This document shows positions 14,407-22,226 of a DNA stretch of 30,241 bases, piece by piece. A model generated the notes under the pieces. It did no database searches. It saw nothing but the letters and a program-made list of their open reading frames with translations, and was not told the origin of the DNA. The position numbers and the translations under genes are program-made. Position 1 is the stretch's first letter. Every line of letters starts with the position of its first letter. Location: the NCBI GenBank assembly GCA_964425595.1, contig CAYRMW010000030.1, positions 1 through 30,241 of the forward strand. Reading direction: 5' to 3'. The stretch is from Caccovicinus sp964425595 (GTDB lineage: Bacteria > Bacillota > Clostridia > Lachnospirales > Lachnospiraceae).

Positions 14407-16113
14407 TCATAGCAGAAGGTGCAGCGCTCTGGCGATCCGCACCAGACGCCGCCCTGCCGGCATCGCGTACAACTCCACTTCATCCACAGCGCCAAGACGC
14501 AGCAGTCCGGCCGCGTACACCATGAGCGCGACGGCCACTGCCGCGATGACCTGCAGAGCCAGCCACTGCCTGCCATCCGGCAGAATGCCGGACAGAAGCG
14601 CGGACACGCCGAACGCTACGGCCCCCATCAGGAGGGAGCTGATCAGCGGCAGGATAAATGTCCTGCGGTATTCCTGCCGGTAGCCAAGATAGCGGCTGAT
14701 GGACCGGCTGTTTAAGACGCACATGAGCAGCGCAAATAAGAGATTGGAAAAGATCACCGCATAGATCCCTAATTTCAGTCCGTACAGCATCACAAGCAGA
14801 AGGAGCACATGGACGACCAGGGCGATCGAGGCATTTTTTAGCGGCGTCTTCATATGATTGATGCCCTGCAGGATGGCATTGGATACGGTGGACAGGGAAT
14901 AGAATGTCACCGCCATGGAGCCGGCCATCGTAATCCGGATCAGCAGGTCGCCGCTCTTGCTGGGAAAGAGCAGGTTATTGATCGGGGCGGAAAGGACCGT
15001 CAGGCCGACCGTAGCCGGAATGGCGATCATCATGGAAAAACGGATCGCCGTAGCGACCTTATCTAACACCTGCCCTTTATCCCGGCCGGCCACCGCGCGG
15101 GAAAGCGAGGGGATCAGTGAAGAAGACAGGGCGTTGGCAATGGCCACAGGGATCATAAACAGCGTATGGTACTTGCCGAAGATCCCCCATTCGGTGGCGA
15201 TCGCGTCGCTCTGGCCCAGGTAAGCCATCCCCTGGCCGAAGAAGAAATTGTCCAGTACGGTGCTGATGTTGTACACCGTGCTGCTTAATACGATCGGAAG
15301 AATCGTCATCGTCAGGATAGCGGAAAGCCTTCCGTAACTCTCTGTCGCGCCGGTCTGGTCCCGGCGGCACCTGCGCTGCAGGGTACGGCGGTAACTGAGC
15401 ATCAGAAAAAGGCAGAAAGCGAGGGCCGCAAGGGCTCCCGCGCCGGTTCCGATCGTTCCGCCCGCGGCGCCGAAAGCATAGGCATATTCCGTCTCTCCGG
15501 AAAGCGCATTGGCTTTCAGGCCTTCCTGAAACAAAATCCAGGCTGCAGCGATGCTGACCGCAGCATTGATGATCTGTTCAATGATCTGGGACACCGCCGT
15601 GGGGACCATCGTCCCGGTTCCCTGAAAGTAGCCCCGCAGCACACCGAGAAAGGCCATGATCCATATCGTAGGCGCAAGCGTCTTCAGGGCATAGCTGGAA
15701 TACGGCATCTGCATGGCCCCGGCAAAGAAATCCGCGCCAAACCACATCACGGCGGCAGCCAGGCCGCCCGCCGCCAGCGCATAGACCAGGGAGGCTTTCA
15801 GGATCCGCACGGAGTTTAGGTACTGTCCGCGGGCGATCCTCCCGGAGACCATCTTGGAGACCGCCGTGGGGAGGCTGTAGGAAGAAATGATCAGCAGAAT
15901 CGAATAAATGCTGTATGCCGATGTGTAATAGCCGTTTCCACGGTCATCAATAATGCCCATCAGCGGAATCCGGTAGAACAGGCCGATGACCCGCACCAGG
16001 ATACCTGCCGCAGCCAGGATGCTTCCCTGGACCACAAAATTGGCCCCCGCCTCTTTTATGGTGTCTTTTCCTCCTGTTTTATGCTGTTTTCTGCTTTTAT
16101 GATTGTTCTTCAT
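14407..16113 (-). CDS. SpoVB/MurJ-like polysaccharide flippase (MVF family)
   Basis: A 568-residue integral membrane protein with about 14 membrane segments, matching the MOP exporter superfamily. The N-terminus has the family pattern NFVVQGSILAAAGILVRVIGLFYRIPL, YYTSAYSIYSILLIIS and SLPTAVSKMVS; later NALSSSLIPSLSRAVA and AILQGINHMKTPLKN fit SpoVB/YtgP-type flippases. Members translocate lipid-linked cell-wall or polysaccharide precursors, and in spore-formers SpoVB acts in cortex synthesis. The ATG at 16113 overlaps the stop of the DUF3048 gene by 17 bases; a TTG at 16122 is also in frame, and no strong ribosome site separates them. Which lipid is flipped cannot be told from the sequence. 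Confidence 0.9.
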   Translation of the reverse strand: MKNNHKSRKQHKTGGKDTIKEAGANFVVQGSILAAAGILVRVIGLFYRIPLMGIIDDRGNGYYTSAYSIYSILLIISSYSLPTAVSKMVSGRIARGQYLNSVRILKASLVYALAAGGLAAAVMWFGADFFAGAMQMPYSSYALKTLAPTIWIMAFLGVLRGYFQGTGTMVPTAVSQIIEQIINAAVSIAAAWILFQEGLKANALSGETEYAYAFGAAGGTIGTGAGALAALAFCLFLMLSYRRTLQRRCRRDQTGATESYGRLSAILTMTILPIVLSSTVYNISTVLDNFFFGQGMAYLGQSDAIATEWGIFGKYHTLFMIPVAIANALSSSLIPSLSRAVAGRDKGQVLDKVATAIRFSMMIAIPATVGLTVLSAPINNLLFPSKSGDLLIRITMAGSMAVTFYSLSTVSNAILQGINHMKTPLKNASIALVVHVLLLLVMLYGLKLGIYAVIFSNLLFALLMCVLNSRSISRYLGYRQEYRRTFILPLISSLLMGAVAFGVSALLSGILPDGRQWLALQVIAAVAVALMVYAAGLLRLGAVDEVELYAMPAGRRLVRIARALHLLL

Positions 16114-17224
16114 AGATCTCAAGCTTATCTTTATCCCGGGAACTGACGATGCAGATCCATGTCTTGCCCTGATTTAAGATAATTTCCTTTCCGTCCGGTC
16201 CATAATAGTGGGTAACGCCGTATTCACCGTCCTTTTCCCAGGTAATGGGAATGCCGTAGCCATTGGTAAAATAATACCCGTCCTCTCCGGATGTATGTAC
16301 ATTAATATCCAGGTACTCGGTGGTGGCGTAATATCCCGTCTGGCAGTACTGGATAATCAGATTCTTAACAGTGATCGGTCCTTCATCGCCTTCATGGACG
16401 TCGCCGTACTGATAGCGATGATACAGTCCGTCTTCCGGATCGTAAAGAAACGTCGGCGCATTGATCGTGTATCCGGGAACCACCTGGACGGCCGCCACGG
16501 CCCCTTCCTCCTCGGACAGGTCATACTCCCCGTCCGCAAACTGATAATGCCCCGTGTAATCCTCCGAATAATCCAAAGAATAGCCGAGCGTTTCGATCGC
16601 TTCCTTGAGCCGGTCGCCGCTGGTATACGCGTTATGCGGCGCCTTCTTGTCGCTGGAACGGTAATAGGCCACATTGCCGATCCCCTCGGTGCCGTTGATA
16701 TTGTCCACGTTCTCAAGATAAGACACAGCAAACGTGCTCTGCCCGTAATGCGCGTAGATCGCGTCAAACTCAAGGGCAAAATACGTATAATAAGTCCGGC
16801 AGCTCCGTACCGAACCGATCCTTTCCAGATCGTCATATCCTTCGATAAGAGCCATATAGCGGTTCATGCCGCCCTCCACCGGCGCTTCATAAACCACGCC
16901 GGCCCGGTTGATCCCATACTGGGGGAGCGCCGCCTTATCATTGCTCATCATCACCGCCACCGGACGCCGGTTTCCTGTTTCCTGCGAAACCCACTCGCCG
17001 GTCAGATAGCTGCGGACCATCCCGTCCTGCGCGGTCCGGTCAGAAAGATCCAGGATCCCCTGAAAACCGGCGTCTTCCTCCTGCGCTTCCGTCTCCTGTA
17101 TAATGATGATCTCGGGCGCGGCCGTCGCCTCAACTGTCTCCACCTCGATGTAATCCCGCGAACATCCGCAGAGCAGCAACGATGCCAATGTCAGGACGAT
17201 CTTCCAAGATAATCCTTTTCTCAT
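16097..17224 (-). CDS. DUF3048 lipoprotein (YerB-like)
   Basis: A 375-residue secreted lipoprotein. The N-terminus is a lipoprotein signal, MRKGLSWKIVLTLASLLLCGC, with lipidated C21. An acidic linker follows, then the DUF3048 domain: RRPVAVMMSNDKAALPQYGINRAGVVYEAPVEGGMNR (quoted in parts: VAVMMSND, PQYGINRAGVVYE, EGGMNR) and RIGSVRSCRTYY. B. subtilis YerB is the reference member; its function is not established. It overlaps ybeY by four bases (ATGA), so it is translated with it, and it precedes the flippase gene. An envelope role is likely from the lipoprotein signal, but nothing more specific is supported. Confidence 0.9.
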   Translation of the reverse strand: MRKGLSWKIVLTLASLLLCGCSRDYIEVETVEATAAPEIIIIQETEAQEEDAGFQGILDLSDRTAQDGMVRSYLTGEWVSQETGNRRPVAVMMSNDKAALPQYGINRAGVVYEAPVEGGMNRYMALIEGYDDLERIGSVRSCRTYYTYFALEFDAIYAHYGQSTFAVSYLENVDNINGTEGIGNVAYYRSSDKKAPHNAYTSGDRLKEAIETLGYSLDYSEDYTGHYQFADGEYDLSEEEGAVAAVQVVPGYTINAPTFLYDPEDGLYHRYQYGDVHEGDEGPITVKNLIIQYCQTGYYATTEYLDINVHTSGEDGYYFTNGYGIPITWEKDGEYGVTHYYGPDGKEIILNQGKTWICIVSSRDKDKLEIYEEQS

Positions 17225-17718
17225 CTTCGGTAACCCCCAAGTTCCAGAATTTCCCGCTGACGTTTCTCCATCCGCTCACGTTCCCCGTCATCCATATGGT
17301 CATACCCGCAAAGATGAAGCATACTGTGCGCTACCAGAAAAGCCAGCTCCCTAGTTTCGGAATGACCGTAATTTTCTGCCTGCTCCCGGATCTTGTCCAC
17401 CGAAAGGACGATATCGCCCAGCATCAACTCTCCGGTCTCAGGATTAAAACAGTCCTCATACTGCTCTTCCACGTGAGAAAAATCCGACGGCTCATCGTAC
17501 TCCAGCATGGGAAAGGACAAAACGTCTGTGGGACGGTCGATGCCGCGGTAAAGCTGGTTCAGCCTGCGGATCTCAGCATTATCCGTAAGGATCACATTGA
17601 TCTCCGTTTCATAGGGGCAGCACTCGTATTCCAGGGAGGATAATACCACGTTCCGGATGATTTCCTCGTAGGGAAGCTTCAGCCTGTCCTCCGTCTCACA
17701 GTCGATATTTATGGTCAT
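17221..17718 (-). CDS. ybeY: Endoribonuclease / rRNA maturation factor YbeY
   Basis: A 165-residue metalloprotein that takes part in 16S rRNA 3' end processing and ribosome quality control. The zinc-binding signature HSMLHLCGYDHMDDGE (H131, H135, H141 from the chosen start) is complete, and the upstream motifs RRLNQLYRGIDRPTDVLSFPM and LGDIVLS are characteristic. The ATG at 17718 (MTINIDCE) has a GAAAGGGCGAG site; a GTG at 17754 would overlap phoH and is not favoured. It follows phoH by 28 bases, a neighbourhood that is conserved in many bacteria, and overlaps the DUF3048 gene by ATGA. Confidence 0.96.
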   Translation of the reverse strand: MTINIDCETEDRLKLPYEEIIRNVVLSSLEYECCPYETEINVILTDNAEIRRLNQLYRGIDRPTDVLSFPMLEYDEPSDFSHVEEQYEDCFNPETGELMLGDIVLSVDKIREQAENYGHSETRELAFLVAHSMLHLCGYDHMDDGERERMEKRQREILELGGYRR

Positions 17719-17746
17719 GGTCTCGCCCTTTCTTTCGTAAGCATTG

Positions 17747-18754
17747 TCAATCACTGCGGCGTCTGGTCTGTCCCCGCGTCAGACGGCCGCTGTTCCGGTT
17801 CTTTGTTTCATAATCATCGTAGGCCTGCACGATCTTCTGCACCAGCGGATGGCGCACCACATCGCTGCTGGTCAGATAGCAGAAGCCGATGTCGTCGATC
17901 CGTTTCAATACCCGCAGCGCCGTATCCAGGCCGCTTACGGCGCCAGCCGGAAGATCCTTCTGGGTCTGATCGCCGGTAATGATTACCTTCGAGCCGAAGC
18001 CGATGCGGGTCAGAAACATCTTCATCTGGGCCGGCGTGGTATTCTGTGCCTCATCCAGGATGATATAGGCGTTATCCAGGGTACGGCCGCGCATATAGGC
18101 CAGGGGCGCCACTTCGATCAGTCCCTTTTCGGAATGATGCAGATAGCTGTCCGCTCCCATTATCTGGTACAGGGCGTCGTACAGCGGTCTTAAGTAAGGG
18201 TCGATCTTACTCTGCAGATCTCCCGGAAGGAAACCCAGCTTCTCTCCTGCCTCAATAGCCGGTCTGGTCAGGATGATCCGCCCAACCTCTCCATCCTTGA
18301 ATGCCTGGATGGCCATGGCCATGGCAAGATAGGTTTTTCCTGTACCGGCAGGGCCGATCCCAAAGACGATCATCTTTCTGCGAATGGCATCCACATATTG
18401 TTTCTGGCCCATGGTCTTTGGCTTGACCGGCTTTCCCATCGCGGTACGGCAGATGATGTCCCGGTCGATCTCCAGGATCTGGTGGTCGCTCTCTGTAAAT
18501 GCCAGGGACAGGGCATAATCCACATTCTGTTCGGTGATGGTGTTGCCACGGCGGGAAAGCTCGATTAAGTTGTTAAATACGCTCTTGGCCCGGGTGACGG
18601 ACTGCTCCGGCCCGATGATCTTCAGGGCGCCGTCCCGGTTGACCATCGTTACATGAAGCGTCCGCTCGATCTTTTTCAGATATGCGTCAAACTGTCCACA
18701 CACGTTCTTCTCATGCTCGACGGGAATGTCAATGATGTTCTCCACTACGCTCAT
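17747..18754 (-). CDS. phoH: PhoH-family ATPase
   Basis: A 335-residue cytoplasmic P-loop protein. An N-terminal KH-like portion (about residues 25-95, LHVTMVNRDGALKIIGPEQ) precedes the helicase-like ATPase domain: Walker A GPAGTGKT (134-141), LTRPAIEAGEKLGFLPGDL, Walker B IILDEAQN (231-238), and TGDQTQ. PhoH proteins are linked to RNA metabolism and stress, often next to ybeY as here. It is the first gene of the long operon. The ribosome site is weak: AAGGAG lies 16 bases before the ATG, further than usual. A good promoter sits about 110 bases upstream. Confidence 0.95.
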   Translation of the reverse strand: MSVVENIIDIPVEHEKNVCGQFDAYLKKIERTLHVTMVNRDGALKIIGPEQSVTRAKSVFNNLIELSRRGNTITEQNVDYALSLAFTESDHQILEIDRDIICRTAMGKPVKPKTMGQKQYVDAIRRKMIVFGIGPAGTGKTYLAMAMAIQAFKDGEVGRIILTRPAIEAGEKLGFLPGDLQSKIDPYLRPLYDALYQIMGADSYLHHSEKGLIEVAPLAYMRGRTLDNAYIILDEAQNTTPAQMKMFLTRIGFGSKVIITGDQTQKDLPAGAVSGLDTALRVLKRIDDIGFCYLTSSDVVRHPLVQKIVQAYDDYETKNRNSGRLTRGQTRRRSD

Positions 18755-18794
18755 ATTCTAAGTTCTCTGTCTCCTTAAGCTTTGTGATCTGCCA

Positions 18795-18820
18795 GGGCCC
18801 CGCGGGAGGAAACGGGGCTC
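18795..18820 (-). other. Hairpin in phoH leader
   Basis: An 8-bp GC-rich stem (18795-18802 with 18813-18820, one G-U pair) and 10-base loop lies within the untranslated leader between the phoH promoter and its start. There is no T tract after it on the minus strand, so it is not a simple terminator. A regulatory or stabilising role is inference. Confidence 0.4.
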
Positions 18821-18860
18821 TCTTACGCTCTATTTTCTCCCACTGGACCTGCCTCCTCAT

Positions 18861-18888
18861 ATTTTAGCATCATTCACAATGATTTGAA
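18861..18888 (-). promoter_or_regulatory. Promoter of the phoH-ybeY-...-proA operon
   Basis: On the minus strand, -35 TTCAAA (18883-18888), a 16-base spacer and -10 TAAAAT (18861-18866). It lies between the rpsU terminator and phoH, with a leader of about 100 bases. The -35 box matches four of six consensus bases. Confidence 0.55.
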
Positions 18889-18966
18889 CACCCTTTTTAC
18901 ACTAAATTCCTGCCAAATCGGCAATCGGCTCGAATCCGCCCGGAAAAGGAAGCGGGCACGCAACAG

Positions 18967-19026
18967 AAAAAGCCGCAACAGAAACCGCCCTGCCGGTTTA
19001 TCCGACAGGATCGGCTCTGCTGCGGC
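18967..19026 (-). terminator. Rho-independent terminator of rpsU
   Basis: On the minus strand a long two-part stem, outer GCCGCAGCAGA with TCTGTTGCGGC and inner CCTGTCGG with CCGGCAGG, is followed by TTTTT. It begins 18 bases after the rpsU stop. This isolates rpsU from phoH. Confidence 0.88.
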
Positions 19027-19043
19027 CTCTCATCTCATAAGTA

Positions 19044-19220
19044 TTAGTTGTACTTACGCTTCCTGGCAGCTTCAGACTTTTTCTTACGTCTTACGCTGGG
19101 CTTCTCATAATGTTCTCTCTTACGAATTTCCTGCTGAATTCCAGCCTTTGCACAGTTTCTTTTGAATCTGCGTAAAGCGCTGTCAAGACTCTCGTTATCT
19201 TTAACAATTACGTTTGACAT
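19044..19220 (-). CDS. rpsU: 30S ribosomal protein S21
   Basis: A 58-residue, very basic protein read on the minus strand from the ATG at 19220 to the TAA at 19044-19046. It begins MSNVIVKDNESLDSALRRFK and continues through a Cys/Lys/Arg-rich middle to the end RKKKSEAARKRKYN, all typical of bacterial S21, which sits on the small-subunit platform and assists initiation. Length is the family norm. The ribosome site is AGGTG six bases before the ATG, with a further GGAGGGAGG just upstream. It has its own promoter and terminator, so it is monocistronic. Confidence 0.97.
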   Translation of the reverse strand: MSNVIVKDNESLDSALRRFKRNCAKAGIQQEIRKREHYEKPSVRRKKKSEAARKRKYN

Positions 19221-19241
19221 AGCTCACACCTAACCTCCCTC

Positions 19242-19280
19242 CAGTTGTGGTATTTGTGCTTAAAACTTCAAATACAACTG
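19242..19280 (-). other. Hairpin in rpsU 5' untranslated leader
   Basis: CAGTTGT pairs with ACAACTG (7 bp), and ATTTG with CAAAT (5 bp), with a 3-base bulge and 12-base loop. It ends next to the GGAGGGAGG of rpsU and falls within the leader defined by the promoter at 19306-19333. The fold is visible in sequence; control of translation, as in other ribosomal protein leaders, is inferred. Confidence 0.5.
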
Positions 19281-19305
19281 TTTGGGTATTTTCTGCACTG
19301 GAGTA

Positions 19306-19333
19306 ATTATATCATAAAATTACGGTACGTCAA
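19306..19333 (-). promoter_or_regulatory. Sigma-A promoter of rpsU
   Basis: On the minus strand, -35 TTGACG (19328-19333), a 16-base spacer and a perfect -10 TATAAT (19306-19311). It gives a leader of about 80 bases before the rpsU ATG. Confidence 0.85.
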
Positions 19334-19372
19334 GAAAAATTTAACCGGAATTTTATTTTTCCTGTTGTGTCC

Positions 19373-22096
19373 CTATCCGTTCAGCTGTCCGCCCAGTACT
19401 TCTTCCGCCTTCGCCAGAGCCTTATCCACGCCAGACGGATCCTTGCCGCCGGCCTGCGCCATATTGGGACGGCCGCCGCCTCCGCCGCCGACTAAGGCAG
19501 CGATCCCCTTGATAAGGTTCCCCGCATGAGCGCCCTTTGCCATGGCGCCATCGGTCGCGGTCGCCATCAGGTTCACTTTTCCGTCGGCAACAGAGGCAAG
19601 GATGACTACGCCCTCCCCAAGCTTTTCCTTCAGCTGGTCGCCAAGGGTACGCAGACCGTTCATATCCGTGCCGTCTGCCCGCGCCGCCAAAAGCCTGACG
19701 CCCTTTATCTCTTTTACCTGGTCGAGAACATTGCCCATGGAATCCTTTGCCATCTTGTTCCTGAGCTTCTCATTCTCGTGGTGCAGGCTGCGAATCTCCT
19801 CCGCCATGGCTTCGATCCTGGCTGTCAGCCCGGCCGGCGTGGTCTTTGCCGCTCTGGCCGCCTCGTGCAGTTCTTCCTCTTCGCGGCGGTAAAAATCCAG
19901 AAGGCCCTGAGAGGTGAGCGCCTCGATACGGCGCACACCCGCAGCGATCCCTGCTTCGGACAGGATCCGGAAGCAGGCAATGGCATTGGTATTGGACACG
20001 TGTGTCCCGCCGCAAAGCTCTGTGGAAAAGTCACCCATGGTGACCACACGCACTTCGTCGCCGTATTTTTCACCGAAAAGCGCCATCGCGCCGGTCTTCT
20101 TCGCGTCTTCCAGCCCCATAATCTCCGTTTCTACCGGAAGGGAAGCCTCGATCTGGCGGTTGACCAGGTCTTCCGTTTCCCTGATCTCCTCCGGCGTCAT
20201 TGCCGAAAAATGCGTAAAGTCAAAGCGAAGGCGGTCCGGCGTAACCAGGGAGCCGGCCTGCTCCACATGGCTGCCGAGGACGGTGCGCAGCGCCTTATGC
20301 AGCAGATGGGTCGCGCTGTGGTTTTTGGCCGTCGCATAACGACTCGCAGCGCAGACCCTGGTCTCCACCGTCTCGCCGGTCCGGATCATTCCACTCAGCA
20401 TCACGCCGACATGGCCGATCTTTCCGCCCTGAAGCTTGATGGTATCTTCCACCTTGAACCGGCCGTTTTCGCCGCAGATCTCGCCTACATCGCCCTGCTG
20501 GCCGCCCATCGTGGCGTAAAACGTCGTATCGTCCGTGATAACCGTGCCCCTCTGGCCGTCGGTCAATGCCTCCACGATCTCTTCTTCGGTGGTCAGCACC
20601 AGCACCCTGCCTTCGCCTTCTAACTTGTCGTAACCCACGAACACAGAGGTGACGGCAGGGTCGATGGACTGGTAGACCGTTACGTCTGCGCCCATGTAGT
20701 TTGTCGTCTTCCTGGCCTTTCTGGCCTTTTCCTTCTGTTCCTTCATGGCCAGGTTAAAGCCGTCCTCATCCGCGGCCAGCCCCTTTTCACCGAGGATCTC
20801 TTTGGTCAGATCCAGCGGGAATCCATATGTGTCGTACAGCTTGAAGGCATCCGCGCCGGAAAGCACCTTGCTTCCGCTTTTTTCCATCTCTTTTTCCATC
20901 TGCGCCAGGATTTCCAGACCCTGGTCGATGGTTTTATTGAACTTATCCTCTTCTTCCGAGAGCACCTTAAAGATCATGGCCTTCTTCTCGTCCAGCTCAG
21001 GGTAACCGCCCTTGGAGAGCTGGATCACCATTTCGCTCAAAGCGGCCAGGAACTCCCCTTCGATGCCCAGTTTCCTCCCGTGACGGGCCGCGCGGCGCAG
21101 GAGACGGCGAAGAACATAGCCGCGGCCCTCATTGGAAGGCATGATGCCGTCAGAGATCATGAACGTGCAGGACTTGATGTGGTCCGTCACGATACGGAGA
21201 GATACATCGATTTCATGACACGCCTTGTACGTCTTGCCGGCCAGCTCGCAGACCTTCGTCAGGAGGGCCTGGTTGGTATCCACCGTGAAGAGGGAGTCTA
21301 CGTCCTGGATCACGACAGCCAGACGTTCCAGTCCCATTCCGGTATCGATGTTTTTCTTCTCCAGTTCGGTATAATTCCCTTTTCCGTCATTATCAAACTG
21401 CGTAAATACGTTATTCCATACTTCAATGTACCGGTCGCAGTCGCAGCCGACCGTGCATCCGGGCTTTCCGCAGCCGTACTTCTCGCCGCGGTCATAGTAG
21501 ATTTCCGAGCAGGGGCCGCAGGGGCCGGAACCGTGCTCCCAGAAATTATCTTCCTTTCCGAAGCGGAAGATCCGCTCCGCGGGGATGCCGACCTGCTCAT
21601 TCCAGATCCGGAAGGCCTCATCATCGTCCAGATAGATGGACGGGTACAGGCGCTCCGGATCCAGCTTCACGATCCCGGTCAGAAATTCCCAGGACCAGTG
21701 GATCGCCTCGGTCTTGAAGTAGTCGCCGAACGAAAAGTTTCCCAGCATCTCAAAGAAGGTACCGTGGCGGTCTGTCTTTCCGATATTGTCAATATCGCCG
21801 GTACGGATACATTTCTGACAGGTAGTCACCCTGGTCCTCGGCGGAATCTCCTGTCCGGTAAAATACGGCTTTAACGGCGCCATACCGGAATTGATCAGCA
21901 AAAGGCTCTTATCATTATGAGGAACCAGAGAAAAGCTCTTCAAACGCAGGTGGCCCTTGCTCTCAAAGAACGAAAGGAAGGACTCCCTCAGTTCATTGAC
22001 CCCGAAAGGGCGCTCTTTATCCTGACCGGAGGCCTTCCACGCCTGGTACCGCGCGATCGCCTCGCTATATTTAAGAAAATTCCTGTAATCTTCCAC
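19373..22096 (-). CDS. alaS: Alanyl-tRNA synthetase
   Basis: A 907-residue class II synthetase that charges tRNA-Ala. Aminoacylation domain: FGVNELRESFLSFFESKGH, the LVPHNDKSLLLINSGMAPLKPYFTG motif region, and RHGTFFEMLGNFSFGDYFK. The editing domain has NHSATHLLHKAL (about residue 590) and CGGTHVSNT (about 696), the zinc ligands that clear mis-charged Ser and Gly. The C-Ala domain ends with a glycine-rich segment, GGGGGGRPNMAQAGG. The start is GTG at 22096, behind a very good TTTTGGAGG site. This leaves ~27 residues (MEDYRNFLKYSEAIARYQAW...) before the usual beginning of the family, with no other start codon in a better place. The leader is about 50 bases, too short for the T-box found before many Firmicute alaS genes. 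Confidence 0.97.
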   Translation of the reverse strand: MEDYRNFLKYSEAIARYQAWKASGQDKERPFGVNELRESFLSFFESKGHLRLKSFSLVPHNDKSLLLINSGMAPLKPYFTGQEIPPRTRVTTCQKCIRTGDIDNIGKTDRHGTFFEMLGNFSFGDYFKTEAIHWSWEFLTGIVKLDPERLYPSIYLDDDEAFRIWNEQVGIPAERIFRFGKEDNFWEHGSGPCGPCSEIYYDRGEKYGCGKPGCTVGCDCDRYIEVWNNVFTQFDNDGKGNYTELEKKNIDTGMGLERLAVVIQDVDSLFTVDTNQALLTKVCELAGKTYKACHEIDVSLRIVTDHIKSCTFMISDGIMPSNEGRGYVLRRLLRRAARHGRKLGIEGEFLAALSEMVIQLSKGGYPELDEKKAMIFKVLSEEEDKFNKTIDQGLEILAQMEKEMEKSGSKVLSGADAFKLYDTYGFPLDLTKEILGEKGLAADEDGFNLAMKEQKEKARKARKTTNYMGADVTVYQSIDPAVTSVFVGYDKLEGEGRVLVLTTEEEIVEALTDGQRGTVITDDTTFYATMGGQQGDVGEICGENGRFKVEDTIKLQGGKIGHVGVMLSGMIRTGETVETRVCAASRYATAKNHSATHLLHKALRTVLGSHVEQAGSLVTPDRLRFDFTHFSAMTPEEIRETEDLVNRQIEASLPVETEIMGLEDAKKTGAMALFGEKYGDEVRVVTMGDFSTELCGGTHVSNTNAIACFRILSEAGIAAGVRRIEALTSQGLLDFYRREEEELHEAARAAKTTPAGLTARIEAMAEEIRSLHHENEKLRNKMAKDSMGNVLDQVKEIKGVRLLAARADGTDMNGLRTLGDQLKEKLGEGVVILASVADGKVNLMATATDGAMAKGAHAGNLIKGIAALVGGGGGGRPNMAQAGGKDPSGVDKALAKAEEVLGGQLNG

Positions 22097-22153
22097 TGCT
22101 GTTTACCTCCAAAATTCATCTGCTGCCTGTCCGGCACGAAATCAGCCTCATAT

Positions 22154-22182
22154 ATGGTATCATAGCCGATTTTAATTTTCAA
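22154..22182 (-). promoter_or_regulatory. Promoter of alaS
   Basis: On the minus strand, -35 TTGAAA (22177-22182), a 17-base spacer and an extended -10 TGATACCAT (-10 box 22154-22159). It lies between the inverted repeat at 22186-22226 and the GTG start. Confidence 0.65.
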
Positions 22183-22185
22183 GCA

Positions 22186-22226
22186 GAAATGCGCTTTTTG
22201 GACGTGACGTCCAAAAAGCGCATTTC
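22186..22226. repeat. Perfect 19-bp inverted repeat after the LprI-domain gene
   Basis: Arms 22186-22204 and 22208-22226 are exact inverse complements, with a 3-base loop. The right arm starts inside the stop codon of the LprI-domain gene. It probably acts as a transcription terminator or 3' stabiliser for that gene, though no T tract follows on the minus strand. Confidence 0.75.

Noticed and set aside
14391..14576. Upstream extension of the HI0933-type gene
   Set aside because: Lies inside the flippase gene, has a Trp/Cys/Arg-rich out-of-frame composition, and a strong GGAAGGAG precedes the ATG at 14390.
19334..19361. AT-rich 7-bp hairpin after alaS considered as its terminator
   Set aside because: Weak AU stem with a 14-base loop; it abuts the rpsU -35 box and could be chance in an AT-rich patch.
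19525..20623. Plus-strand open frame opposite alaS
   Set aside because: Antisense shadow of alaS in GC-rich DNA.
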